A DNA stretch of 64,000 nucleotides from Neocallimastix lanati (nom. inval.) (Eukaryota; Neocallimastigomycota; Neocallimastigomycetes; Neocallimastigales; Neocallimastigaceae): the NCBI GenBank assembly GCA_016946835.1, contig JACVTC010000080.1:83501-147500 (forward strand). Reading direction: 5' to 3'. The notes beneath the pieces were generated by a model. It saw nothing but the letters and a program-made list of their open reading frames with translations, had not been told where the DNA came from and did no database searches. This document shows positions 12,050 to 23,849 of this stretch, piece after piece (position 1 is the first letter of the stretch; each line of letters starts with the position of its first letter). The translations under genes were made by a program, and so were the position numbers.

Positions 12050-12395
12050 TTAATTATTAATTATTATTATTATCATTATTACTATTGTTATTGTAATTGA
12101 TATTATTATTATTATTGTTGTTGTTGTTGTTATATTGTTATTATTATTGAATTTATTTTTATAATTAAAAATAGTAGTATTATCACTATTATTATATTTC
12201 ATTATGATAATTGGAAAACCTGTTATTCCTTCAGTTATTACTTTCATCATTTTTTTGTTTTAACATGGCATAAGAAGAATACGGAGGTAAATCAATATGA
12301 TTAAAACTAATAAAAATAATTTGATTTATAGAATACATAAATATTATTTAGTTTTATATTTAGTATATATAAATAATAATAAATTAATTATATAG

Positions 12396-12430
<35 letters not shown>

Positions 12431-13006
12431 AAACTATATTTTCTAATCTATATTAATGTAAATTATTATCAACATTTACCAGGTCTGACGAACTGGTAAA
12501 TCATTTTTATTTCCCGCTCTTTTAATTTTTAAAACGTTCAATTTCACCATTCCCTTGAAGATCTTTATAGCCAGTAGCAGGAATTTGTGAAGCTCCAATA
12601 GCAAAAATAAGTTAATAAAGATTTTTCTTCCTTACTAAGTTCATTAACAAACTATGTTTTTTTTCTTATAAAGTTGTTAATTTTTTATTTATTTATTTTT
12701 TATAAAGTGGTTAATTTTTTATTTATTTATATATTTTTTATTTATTCATTTTTTATAAGGTTGTTAATTTTTTATATTTTATAAAGTGGTTAATTTTTAT
12801 ATATTTATTTATTTTTTTATTTATTTATTTTTTTATTTTTTATATTTTTTTTTTATTTATTAATAAAAATAATTTTTATTTATTTAAATTTTAATATTAA
12901 ATTCAAATAATTACCATCCAGAAGTAAGTAATAGTAGAATCATATAAAGAGTAACTGTCATATACAGTATTATTCTTCCAGTCGCTTACATCAATTTCAT
13001 TTATAC
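12050..13006 (-). pseudogene. HECT-domain E3 ubiquitin ligase, C-terminal part, frameshifted
   Basis: Three minus-strand exons encode the end of a HECT domain (ubiquitin transfer through a thioester cysteine). Exon 12915-13006 gives INEIDVSDWKNNTVYDSY and ITYFWM. Exon 12480-12651 gives FVNELSKEEKSLLTYF, then GASQIPATGYKDLQG and LPVRQT. Exon 12050-12306 gives CFNHIDLPPYSSYAMLKQK, then ITEGITGF. The order EIDVxDW, PxxGYKDLQG, TCFN, LDLPPYSSY is the HECT C-lobe signature. The catalytic Cys codon TGT is itself split by an intron (TG at the end of one exon, T at the start of the next). Three single-base shifts, at TTTTT (about 12620), AAAAA (about 12515) and A7 (about 12255), break the frame. After the domain the frame runs into Asn/Thr/Ile simple sequence. 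A possible further exon near 13090-13145 is unconvincing. No N-terminal half is found. Confidence 0.7.
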
Positions 13007-13664
13007 CTGAAATCAAAAACTTTTAATTTAAAAATTTTAAATAATAATAATAATAATAATTTGTAGAAATATTTTGGAATGTATTTAAGTCATACCTTTA
13101 GTGAGGAAAAGAAGCTTTTCTTCTTAATTTACTCATATGGCTGCTGAAAATATTTGATTTAATTTTATGAAGAAAGATGATTTAAAAAATAGATGTAATA
13201 TATTATTAATATTATTTTTTTATTAATATAAATTTTTTATTCTATAAATTTATTTCTAAACTATTCATCCAAGAATATTTTAATTTGTGAATGACTTAAC
13301 AGGGTGATAATAATATAAATATTTGGAGAAATTTAAATATTACTTAAAACTACAATCTAAGAATGTCAATATTCAATGTCCGAGATGTCATGGTATCTCA
13401 AGTTACTAAAGAAGTCAGTAATAAAATTCAAGTGTTAAATTGAAAATTTTTGAGTTAAGTATGTATAATTTTTTATCATTTAGCAAAACTCAATCCACAA
13501 TACATTTGAAATTTTTATTTCTTGACTTAAAAATTAATATTTTAAATTTATTTTATTTTTAGATTATATTTATTTTTTACAAGCGTGAACAAAAGCATAT
13601 TCCAAAATAGGAAATTATATAACAAATTGATGATATTAAAAGATTGTTACATGCCATATTAATT
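13007..13664. other. Spacer between HECT relic and gypsy relic
   Basis: No clear gene. At about 13365-13395 a plus frame reads NVNIQCPRCHGIS, which could be a scrap of a zinc-binding segment, but it stops at once. A minus-strand segment at 13090-13145 might be an upstream HECT exon (ending SSLK before a GTATGA donor); this is speculative. Confidence 0.35.
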
Positions 13665-15364
13665 CCATTATTGGATGTTTTCAACGAAGTTTCTGCAAAC
13701 GAACTACCTCCTCATCGACAATAAAATTTTGAAATAAATCTCAAAATAGATTCTAATTTATATTATGAATAAATATATCCATTAACACAAAAGGAATTAA
13801 CCGCTATTAAAAAATATATAAAAGAAATGGAATCTAAAGGATTAATTAGAAATTCCAAATCTTCCGTAGGTACCCCAATCTTTTTCGTACTTAAAAAGAA
13901 CGGAAAACTTAGACTAGTTGTGGACTACCATCGACTTAATGAAATTACTTTACATGATTCTTTTCTGCTCCACTTATCAACCATATTCTAGAAAATCTAC
14001 GTAAAGATAAAATTTTATCAAAATTTTATTTATTTTCTGCCTTTAATCTTATCAGAATTAGGGAAAGTCATGAATACAAAACTGGTTTTATTTGTGTTTA
14101 CGGCCACTATGTATACTTAGTAATGCCTTTCAGCCTCAAAAAACCTCCTACAGTATTCCAACACTTTACTAATTATGTTTTTGAAGATATTATTGGAAAA
14201 TACGTTTTCTGTTATATTGACTATATTATTGCTTTCTCTTTCAGACTTCGATACACATTACAATCATCTTATCGAAGTACTAATTAGACTAAGAAAAGCC
14301 CATCTATATATCTATATGCAAAACTTGAGAAATACAAATTTTGTGTTCCTTTCTTGGATTTTCTTGGTCATCAAGTCTCTTCCGGGGGCATCTTTATGGA
14401 TCCCAATAAAGTTTCAGTCATTTTAGGATGACTTACTCCCTCTAACACTATACAACTTCAGTTATGTCTATGACATGACTTTCTAATTATTATCCACATT
14501 TTATTACAGGATTCGCTAACTTATTGCTAAGAAAAAATATAAAATTCACTTGGACTTCTGAAACTCAGAAAGCATTCGAAGAAATAAAAATCAAAATTCT
14601 CTTCAGCCCTGGTTTTAGCCTATCCAATTCGAGACCTCCCTTTTATGGTTGAAACCGATAATAGTAATTCCGCTATTGGAGCTATTTTTCACAGATTTCT
14701 CCAAAAGATAATAAAGTTCACTCAATCAAACTGAAAGAAACTACCCAATACATGATAAGGAGCTATTAACCATTATTTCGGTTCTTGAACAATAACAATG
14801 GAGACACTTATTAAAAGGAATTGATACTCTTTTTTTTTTGAATTTTTCCGATCATCATAATCTATTGTACCAAAAGAAACCAGAAAAAATGACACAAAGA
14901 CAATGATCACTTTTTTCTCTCTGAACTTAACTTCAAATTTGTCTACCGTGTTGGATCTTTAAACAACAAACCTGACGCTCTTTCTAGAAGATCTGATTAT
15001 TTTTCATCTTCCGATGATCCTTCATTCTCCAACACACCATTTTCTGTACTTCGCCCTGAAAATTTTGTAGTTTTAGCTGCTATTCAATCTAGTCTCTTAA
15101 ATATAATTCTCTATGAATACAAGGATAATAGTTTTTATCGAAAAGTTTGGGAAAATTTAGATTACAAGACACTCCCTATTCCTCATCCAAAAATTTACCA
15201 ATTCACCTTAAGTTTCGGAATTAGAACCTTACTATGAGAACAACTTTGGAAAAAAGCAAGAACTTCCACAACCAATTGTAATAAATGAAGAAGAGGAATA
15301 CGAATTTGAAGAAATGCCTGAAAAAAAAAAAAGCATTACGGTAAAACTCAATATTTAATTAAGT
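13665..15364 (+). pseudogene. Ty3/gypsy chromovirus relic, integrase deleted
   Basis: A decayed polyprotein with many shifts and stops. In order: DVFNEVSANELPPHRQ, YPLTQKELTAIKKYIKEM, then the RT finger TPIFFVLKKNGKLRLVVDYHRLNEIT (about 13873-13950). Palm segments in other frames follow near 14040-14320, then RNase H (VETDNSNSAIGAIFH near 14650) and the post-RNase H linker (PENFVVLAAIQSSL, about 15055). The next recognisable piece is already the C-terminus: ELEPYYENNFGKKQELPQP, then EEEEYEFEEMPEKKK, and, after a shift in the A-run, HYGKTQYLIK. This is the beginning of a chromodomain. The zinc-binding and DDE parts of integrase are missing, so an internal deletion occurred near 15190-15220. 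No LTRs were recognised. It is not functional. Confidence 0.75.
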
Positions 15365-15714
15365 CATCTTAACTGTTCTGAATTATTTAAAAGTATTCAA
15401 CTAAACTTAATAAAAATAAATTTTAATCTTTATTATTATTATTACTTAAAATTTTATTAATATCAATCTTATAAATTTTATCAATATTGAACTTATTTTA
15501 TTATAAAATCTATTTTTAACTTGTATTATTATCAAATTATTATTATCCTGTATTATTAATACCATATAATTTTATCAATATTAAAATATATTATTATTTT
15601 TATTTTACTTATTAAAATCATGTAATTTTTTAAATTTAGCTTAAGTTAAACCACACCTTTACTTAATAATTTATTATTAACTTTAGATTTATTTAGTTCA
15701 ACCTAACTTTGAGA
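15365..15714. other. AT-rich intergenic DNA
   Basis: TTTTATTAATATCAAT-type sequence related to the repeat near 1.3 and 2.6 kb. No gene is seen. Confidence 0.4.
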
Positions 15715-15965
15715 TTTGTCTAGTTAATGTATGAACTAGAGAATATTTATCTTCAATTGTTTCAACATTACTTTTGTCAACTAACCAAGATGGAAGTTCA
15801 GAGATATGATTTTTTTGAATTTTTACATATACAAAAAATTTTTATTTTTGAGTATTTTGATTATTAAATTGATTATCATTTTTAATCATATTTAAAGTAT
15901 GAACAGAATAATCCATTCCTTTTTTTTTTAAATGTTTCAATAACTGTTGTAGTTCTATTATTCTT
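15715..15965 (-). pseudogene. Unidentified degraded coding segment
   Basis: On the minus strand a protein-like stretch reads ELQQLLKHLKKKGMDYSVH, then NMIKNDNQFNNQN, a stop, and continues in frame with HISELPSWLVDKSNVETIED and YSLVHTLTRQI. Amino-acid composition is much more protein-like than the surroundings. One in-frame TAA interrupts it, and no start is obvious. I do not recognise the family. It may be one exon of a lost gene or part of a retroelement polyprotein. Confidence 0.35.
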
Positions 15966-18900
15966 ACCTATAATTTTAATATAAATATCTTTTTAATTAT
16001 TTATTTTTTTTTTTAATAAAAATTATCTTGAATTTTTTTATTATTTCAAAAAAGAAATAAAATATTTGAATATAAAATAATTATAAAAATCCAATACTTT
16101 TCCATAATAATTCTTTTAGATTTTTGGTATATATATATATATATATATGAAAGATATTAATATATATATACATTAATATAAATATTAGTTAAAAAAAAAT
16201 AATTAATATAACATTTTATCAATTTTCATTATTATATAAATTTAATTTATATCTCTTTAATTTTTTAATATAAAGTTATTTTTTTCCATTTTTAAACAAT
16301 AATAATAAAATTTTGTTTTTTTTTATTTATTTATTTTTTTATTTTATTTTCTATGTTATTAATTACTGTATTTATACCACCATTTAATTTTTATTTAATT
16401 TATTTATAATTTAATATATTAATCTCTATGCCATTTCATAAACATAATTATTAAAAAAAAAATCATATGATAATAAATTTTTATATCAAAAAATTAAAAT
16501 AAAATTTAAGCACTTCTTAGCAGTAATTTATACTACATGATAAAGAAAAATGAATGTAGAAATTTATATAATGAAAATAAAACGATAATAAAAGATTAAA
16601 TTAAATTTAAAAAATACCGAGAGAGAGATAAATATATGTAGAAATATCTATTTAATTTTAATATTAATTTATTTTTTTTTTTTAAAAAAAAAAAAAAGCC
16701 CATATTATTTGAAAAAACTTCATTATTTTCATTATAGTGAAAAAAAAAAAATAAAAATTAAAAAGATGCAATAATTTTAACAAGTAAAATAAATAAACCA
16801 AAATAATATACTTTATAAATAGTTCCTTCAATAAAAAAAAATATAGCAATTTATTTATTTATTTACTCATTAATTATTTATTTATTATGATGAGAATTTA
16901 GTATAAAATTGCCAAATCTTGGGTAATCATATACCGTTTTTTTTTTTTTTTTTTTTTATTTATTTAATTTATTAGCTATTTAATTGCTGTCATTATTACA
17001 TTATTTTTAACTTTATAACTCAGCATTAAATATAAGTATCAATTATATAAATACAATTAGTTTTTTTTTTTTAAAGCATAAATTATTTTAAATTGTGATT
17101 ATATAGAAGATAGGGGAATACATATATACATTTTTAAGAAGTATTAAATAAAATGATTAATTAATAATCATATAAAATAATAATTCATTTAGCAAATAAA
17201 GTTTTACATTATAATATTAAATAGTTAATAATATATAATAAAATAATTCTTTCTATTAAATTACTATAATTATATATTTTAAGAGTGTCAAAGTATTTTA
17301 ATACATATAAAATCAGATACTAATTTATCTATTATTTATTTATTTATTTATTTGATATGAATAAAAAAATAATAATAAATAAATAAAGTTAAATTAGATA
17401 TGACATATTATTATTAATAAATAATATATTTAGCATTTTATTAGAGGGTTTTATATGGAGTAGCTCAATAATAAAAAAAAAAAAAGAATCCATAAAAAAA
17501 ATGTTGTAGTGATATAAAACTGATATCAGTAACAACATATTTATATATTTAATAATAACTATTAAATATTAAATTTAAATCTTGTCTTTAAAAATTTTAT
17601 AATAATTAATAGTTATATATTATATATATTATATATATTATATTATAATTAAATATATATAATTGATATTATTAGTAATATTATCTATATATTTTATATT
17701 TAGTTTAGTATAAAACTATAATTTTGTATCTTAATAGTAACCATCCTTTGGGTAATTACTAAACGGAGATTAATTTAGTCATTTTTTTTTTTTAGGAAAT
17801 ATTAATAATTAATAAAGATATAATTATACTACAAAAAATTAGATAGTAAATTAAAGTCATATTAATAATTAAAGTTAACTTAATAAGATATAAATCTTAT
17901 TTTCTAATAATAACACGTGTTAATACTTTTCAATTTTTTAATTGGTTACATTTCCCATTTATATTTTTTTTTATTTTAAAAAAATTTCAAATTGATATTG
18001 TAACAATAAATATAATAAAAATTGTTTATTTTTTTTTTATATTTAATAAAAATTGTTTATTGATGATTTTTAATAATAGCAATCTAGTAATTTAAAATAA
18101 TATATATTATATGGCAAAATCTTATAAATTTTAATTATAAAAAAAATTATTATTATTTTTTATTAATAAATTAGATAATATAGATTTTTAGAAGAAAATT
18201 TTATAAAGAAATTTTCTAAATTATATGTTATACTCTCTTTAAATCACAATTCCAGGTGAAATATTTAATAATAGAGTATAGGTAAAAACATACTTAATAA
18301 TTAATCCATTTATGATTAGTACTAACTGCTATTATCGACAAATTATAAAAATATGTATATTAAATTAAGGTAAACTAATATTTCAATAATATATATATAT
18401 CAATTTTAAGCTTTATTATTAAAAAGTAATTAATTTAATATAAAAAAAAAAAAAAAAAAAAAAGTAAAAAAAAAAGAAATATGATTTACTAAATTAAATA
18501 ATTATTATTTACTTTATCATTTATTTTGACATTTAATTAACTAATTAATTATTGATTGATATACCTTTTATGAATAAAAATCCTTTTATAACGTCATATA
18601 TTTTTTTATAATAATATTAAAATGGATTTCAATGATGTCAATTGTGTGTAATAATGTTAAAAAAAATATTCTTTTTTTTATTAACTATAATAATAATAAT
18701 AATTACACCAATAATATACAACACTAATAATTTTTAATTCATAAAAAAAAAGCAATTTTTTTTTTAAACTTTAATTTTTATTAATAATTTTTGTTAATTT
18801 ATACATCAATAATAATAGTTTTTTTTTTTTTTTTTTTTTTGTTAGTATTATTATAATATATTATTTTTTTTTTTTTTTTTTTTTAAAATATGAAAAAAAA

Positions 18901-19245
18901 ATTTTTTTAATTATTAAATATTTAAATAAATTATTAAATATGATTATCCAAAATTAAAATAAATCCATTTTATAACTAATAAAAATTATAATAAATAATT
19001 ATTGCAAATTATAAGAATGTAGTTTCTTATGAAATAATATTCAAACTAAATATATTTAAATATCTAATTCAAATATCATTATTAAAAAAAAATAGTAATA
19101 ACATCATTTAAATCTTTTTAAATATGATATCCATACACTAAATATTATAAAATTAGATGTATATTATTCTAAAAAAATAAATATGTTTTCAATAAATAAT
19201 TTATATTCATATAAAAAAAATAATAATAATAAATAAATAAATAGA

Positions 19246-19280
<35 letters not shown>

Positions 19281-19454
19281 GTTAAAAAATTAATCATAAT
19301 TCAAAAATAATAAAAGAGAAAAAAAACTAATAAATATAATAAAACAGATTTCTTTAAAAATTATTATAAATCAGAATTGATTCTATTCCCTTTTTTTTAT
19401 CATTACCAATTCTTTCTTATGATAGTCCCAAAAAAAAAAAATGAATTAGTTAAT
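15966..19454. other. Long AT-rich gene-poor region
   Basis: About 3.5 kb with no supported gene. It holds homopolymer runs (T at about 16940-16957, A near 18450, T near 18822-18840 and 18866-18884), (AT)n at 16131-16148 and (AAAT)n at about 19223-19280. No structural RNA was recognised. Confidence 0.5.
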
Positions 19455-20201
19455 TTAATCAATACGAACTTCAACAATTTCTTGTTCATCTGATATACTG
19501 TCAACTAAAGTAGAATTTCCACAATCCAAAATTTCTTTTTTTAATTGATCAATAAGTTGTAAAGCATTACTCATATCGCAGTTATTAGACTTTTCAGTCA
19601 TTTCCATTCCGTTCTTTCGAGTGATTTCTTTTAATTTTTCTTCATCATTCTTTTCCATATTACCAAAAATAAATTTGAATAATTGTCTCATGAATGGTTG
19701 AATTAAAAAGGTTTGCATGAAGAAGGCAAATGGGAAATTGTAACAAACTAATTGGAACCAATTAGCAATTAAAGTTAGAACATTAAATCCAATGTAATAT
19801 GGGTAGAAAAAGATGGAGGCCAAGAAACTCATACATGGACACATGATACTAACGGTAGAACTAATAATAGCACAAGTAAAAATCATTTTGTGAGTAGTAG
19901 CTGGGTTAAATACATTGGATGCTAACTTGAAGGCTAATGGAGCAGCAACAGTAACTTCTAAGACAAAGGCAACACCACATTCAATTAAGATAACAGCCCA
20001 AATAGGTAAGTAAGAACCGAACATGTATAATCCACCTTGTTTATTAACAGCATCTAATACAAAGTCCACATTATATTGTCTCTTCATACTTTCACCATTA
20101 ATTACATATACACTATAGAATACAAAAGCATGTACAGTAATAATAATGGTAATTAAAGCGTAAAGTAATTTTGGAATAATTTCATTTAATTTTAAAGACA
20201 T
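19455..20201 (-). CDS. Four-helix membrane protein, DUF2798-like, paralogue 1
   Basis: An intact 248-residue frame begins MSLKLNEIIPKLLYAL. Hydrophobic segments lie at about 12-33, 62-93, 105-132 and 138-170, followed by a charged tail (about 180-248) rich in Lys, Glu and Asp. The pattern is two helix pairs. The second ends in NFPFAFFMQTFLIQPFMRQL, which strongly recalls the FALPLQ-x-x-x-x-GPLVR ending of bacterial DUF2798 proteins. The first pair ends similarly (VTVAAPLAFKLA). Two tandem DUF2798-like units are therefore inferred; the molecular function of that family is unknown. It is clearly homologous over its full length to the gene at 22731-23480, in the same orientation. No intron is needed, and base composition is much less AT-rich than its flanks. 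Absence of introns and the bacterial-type family suggest acquisition from bacteria (inference). Confidence 0.85.
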   Translation of the reverse strand: MSLKLNEIIPKLLYALITIIITVHAFVFYSVYVINGESMKRQYNVDFVLDAVNKQGGLYMFGSYLPIWAVILIECGVAFVLEVTVAAPLAFKLASNVFNPATTHKMIFTCAIISSTVSIMCPCMSFLASIFFYPYYIGFNVLTLIANWFQLVCYNFPFAFFMQTFLIQPFMRQLFKFIFGNMEKNDEEKLKEITRKNGMEMTEKSNNCDMSNALQLIDQLKKEILDCGNSTLVDSISDEQEIVEVRID

Positions 20202-20511
20202 TTTCTTTTTTTTTTTTTTTTTTGTTTTAAAAATTAAAAATTAAAAATTAAAAAAATTTTTTTTTAAAAAAAAAATACAAAAAATTGATTTAGAAATTTT
20301 GTTATTTTTTATATATTATTGAGATAGTAACTTATATTAAGGTTAATAAATATTTTATGTATATAACTTTATATTTAATTAAATATTCGTTATTTTTTCA
20401 AATAAAAAAAATAATCTAAAATTAAAATAAACTTTTAAAATCACAAAGAAAAAAAAAAGTTAAACTTTCGTTTTTGCTTTTATAATAATAGAGAAATTAC
20501 CTTGATTTGAA

Positions 20512-20522
20512 TTAGCCAATCA
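20512..20522 (-). promoter_or_regulatory. CCAAT-box-like motif upstream of paralogue 1
   Basis: Read toward the gene it is TGATTGGCTAA, about 310 bp before the start codon at 20201. The identical 11-mer occurs upstream of the paralogue at 23839-23849. CCAAT boxes bind the HAP/NF-Y complex in fungi. A TATATAA-type stretch lies just 5' of it (about 20538-20545), not between it and the gene. Confidence 0.45.
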
Positions 20523-21025
20523 GTCTTTATAACTTTACTTATATAAAAAAAAAAAAGCAGAAAAAAAAGCAGAAAAAAAATAAAATATTAATTAGAGTTT
20601 ACAAAAAATAAATTTAATATATATTTTTTTAGGATTAAGGATTATTTAATATATTAAAAATATACTAATAATATATTGTATTAATTATACTATATAAATA
20701 GAAATATATTGATAATATATTAATAATATAAAATGAATACAATCAGATTTAATTAAAATAATTTTTTACTCTTAATATTAATTTAAAAGAATATTTTCAA
20801 AAAAAAAAAAAAAAAAAAAAAAAATAAATATAAAAAAAAATATAAACATAAATGAATAAATAAATTGAAACAAGAGTTTTATTTTTATCTAAATTAATTA
20901 TAAAATAATACTTTAACAAATAATATTAATATATTATTTATATATATATATGAACTTTTTTTTTAATACTCATACTCATAATAAACATATTTATTATTTA
21001 TTTATTTATTATTTATTTATTTATT

Positions 21026-21069
<44 letters not shown>

Positions 21070-21245
21070 TTATTTTCTCCCTAAAATTAAAATAAAAAAA
21101 AAATAAAAAAAAATCATTTATAATTTTTTTTTGATGTAATCTTAATCTTTTATATATATATATATATATATATTTATATGATATTTGAAATTTACAATAA
21201 AAAAAAAGGAAAATGATGTTCTATTTAAAGGAAAAAAAAAATACA

Positions 21246-21282
<37 letters not shown>

Positions 21283-21969
21283 GATTATTTATTATGATCA
21301 ATGTTTTAAAAATTTTTAACAATAACTTTTAAGCTTTTCAAGATAAAAAATTAAAAAAAAAAAAATGCTTTTTAAAATTTACATGGTATTCATTTAATAA
21401 ATAAATAAATAAAAAAATAAATTTATTAATTATCTAATTTTTATCATTATTATGATTATTATAATTATTATTAATTATTGTTTATTTCAATAAAATAAAA
21501 AAATAAAATAAATCATATATAAATATTTGAATAATTTACTCTAAATAAAAAATATTCAGGAATGATAAGTCCTTTAATAATAAATTCTTACCATAATTTA
21601 ACTATTTGTGTGTTAATTAGATAATGATAAATTATTCTATATCTACAATTAGAAATTAATTATAAATTTTACAATTACTCATAATAAAGAATAATAAATA
21701 TTAATAATAAGTAATAAATAATAAATATTCATTATAAAAAAAAGTTATTAATTATACTTAAACTAAAATAAAACATCAAATAAAATACAATTATAATGCC
21801 AGAATAATTATTCAACAACAAATAAATATTAGAAATGTATTAAATAAAGAATATAATTTATTTATTTTAATCAATATTTTATTATTTCTTTATTAAGCTC
21901 TTTTAATTTTTTTTTCTTGCATACAAAAATATCAATTTAAAATTTTTAAGTTTAATTAATAAATAGTAT

Positions 21970-21970
<1 letters not shown>

Positions 21971-22014
<44 letters not shown>
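21971..22014. repeat. Uninterrupted T44 tract
   Basis: Forty-four T in a row, one of the longest homopolymers in the window. Lengths of such tracts are unreliable in assemblies. Confidence 0.85.
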
Positions 22015-22730
22015 CATAATTTAATATTTAATATTTTCTTTATCTTTATCTTTAAAGTTTTACAATATTTTTTTAAATAAATATTAATTTTTATCTAATC
22101 GTTCTGTATAACATCTATATATCTATATATATATCTATATAATAAATACTAAATTCTCTATGAGTATATTACTTTTTTTTTTAATATATGCTTTTTTTTT
22201 TTTTTTTTTTTTTTTTTTTGATTTGCTATTACAAATATTAAAATTTGTAGTCCTTAAAAAAATAAAAATAAGAAAAAAAGAGTAATATATACAGATAATG
22301 AAATAATTATATTTCATTACTCCCTTATATGAAACAAGAATTTAGTATTTATGAATAAATATTTTAAATAATAATTTAAAATTTTAAATAATTATAATTT
22401 CAATAATTTAAATAAAAAAAAATCTTTAAATTAAAAGTTTAATTAAAGAATATACTATTTATAAATGATAAAATAATATATTTGATATAGATTAAATGAA
22501 ATGCATATATTTAAAATGTTTGATTAACTATTTTATATTATTTAAAAAATAAATAAATGTTACTTTAAATTCCCAAATAACCTTGCTCTTTTCAACTTTA
22601 TTCCGTTACATAATTTATAGTAAATTTTACTTTTTACCTTTTTTTTTTCTATTTTTAAGATATAAAGATAATAGGTAATATTAAATATTGATTAAAAGAA
22701 TAATTATAAAAAATCTTTTATTTTCTTATT

Positions 22731-23480
22731 TTAATCAATATTAACTTCAATAATTTCCTTTTCTTCTGGAATACTCTCAACGACAGTAGAATTTCCTGCG
22801 TCTAAAAGATCTTTCTTTAATTGTTCAATAATTTGTAAGGCATTATTAATATCAGCAACAGTAGCTCTTTCAGTCATTTCAGATTTTTCATCATCGATCT
22901 TTCTCTTTTCATTATTTTGATCTTGGGATTGTTGTTGTGGACCAAAAATCATCTTAAAGAGTTGTCTAATAAATGGTTGAACCAAGAAAGTTTGAGTAAA
23001 ATAGGCAAATGGGAAGTTGTAACAGATTAATTGGAACCAATTGGCTATTAATGTAATGAAATTGAAACCAATATTATATGGATAAAAGAAGAGAGAAGCT
23101 AAAAAGCTCATAGCTGGACACATAAAGCATACAGTAGAGCAAATAATAGCACCTTCAAAGAAAACTGGATCAGTGGAAGAAGGATTAAATGTATTTTTAG
23201 CTAAATAGAAAGATAATGGTTGAGCAACTGAAACTTCCAGAACATAAGCACATCCAATTTCAATTAAAATGACAGCCCATATTGGATAATAGGATCCAAA
23301 CATGTAAATACCACCTTGCTTATTAATACCATCTAATACAAAATCAACGTTATTGTACTGCTTAATTAAATCCCCACTGAGAACATATGTATTATAAAAA
23401 ACAAACATATGAACAGTTATAAATACTGTAATTGCAGCATATATAAATCTTGGTAATAAAGTTTTAATTTGAATACCCAT
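22731..23480 (-). CDS. Four-helix membrane protein, DUF2798-like, paralogue 2
   Basis: An intact 249-residue frame begins MGIQIKTLLPRFIYAA. It shares with paralogue 1 the same helices, the conserved block GGIYMFGSYYPIWAVILIE, the CPAMSFLASLFFYPYNIGFN block and the ending NFPFAYFTQTFLVQPFIRQL. Tail sequences differ mainly in the stretch after residue 180 (a QQQSQDQN insert), but both end in a motif like GNSTxVxSIxxEqEIVEVxID. That common acidic terminus suggests a conserved sorting or interaction signal (inference). The pair arose by duplication and both copies remain open, so both are probably expressed. Predicted location is a membrane; substrate or partner is unknown. It is far less AT-rich than its flanks. 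Confidence 0.85.
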   Translation of the reverse strand: MGIQIKTLLPRFIYAAITVFITVHMFVFYNTYVLSGDLIKQYNNVDFVLDGINKQGGIYMFGSYYPIWAVILIEIGCAYVLEVSVAQPLSFYLAKNTFNPSSTDPVFFEGAIICSTVCFMCPAMSFLASLFFYPYNIGFNFITLIANWFQLICYNFPFAYFTQTFLVQPFIRQLFKMIFGPQQQSQDQNNEKRKIDDEKSEMTERATVADINNALQIIEQLKKDLLDAGNSTVVESIPEEKEIIEVNID

Positions 23481-23838
23481 ATTAATTACTTAATTATATA
23501 TATTTTATGTTTATGACAAATGTTCTATATAATTTTTATTTAATTTTATTTAATTTTTTTTTTTTTTTTTTTTTTAGAATTGAATAATTATATTGAATAG
23601 ATTTTATATGACATTTCTTATTTATTTGGATTTATTGGTTTAATTATTAGTTTTAATTTTAATACTTTAAAAATTTATTTAATTATGTATAATTAAATAT
23701 ATTTTTCTTTTGTAAACTTTTTCCTTTTTCTATTATTTAATTTTTGATATTTTTTTTTTTTAATTTTATTATTTTATTTTTAAATTTTTTACTAAACTAT
23801 AGCACTTTAGTATTATATATATATATAAAAAAAAAAGC

Positions 23839-23849
23839 TTAGCCAATCA
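23839..23849 (-). promoter_or_regulatory. CCAAT-box-like motif upstream of paralogue 2
   Basis: Identical in 11 of 11 bases (TGATTGGCTAA on the gene strand) to the motif upstream of paralogue 1, at about 360 bp from the start codon at 23480. Flanking bases differ, so the core looks selectively kept in otherwise diverged AT-rich DNA. Confidence 0.45.

Larger units (their letters stand above)
20202..22730. other. Intergenic DNA upstream of paralogue 1
   Basis: No gene is supported. It contains long poly-T and poly-A runs, (AT)n tracts at about 21150-21172 and 21243-21261, and the TTAGCCAATCA motif at 20512-20522. A short minus-strand frame at 22135-22317 is mostly poly-Lys from a T-run and is rejected as a gene. 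Confidence 0.5.

Noticed and set aside
22135-22317. Short frame with a hydrophobic start and a Lys run
   Set aside because: Poly-T tract read on the minus strand, no homologue and no gene context.
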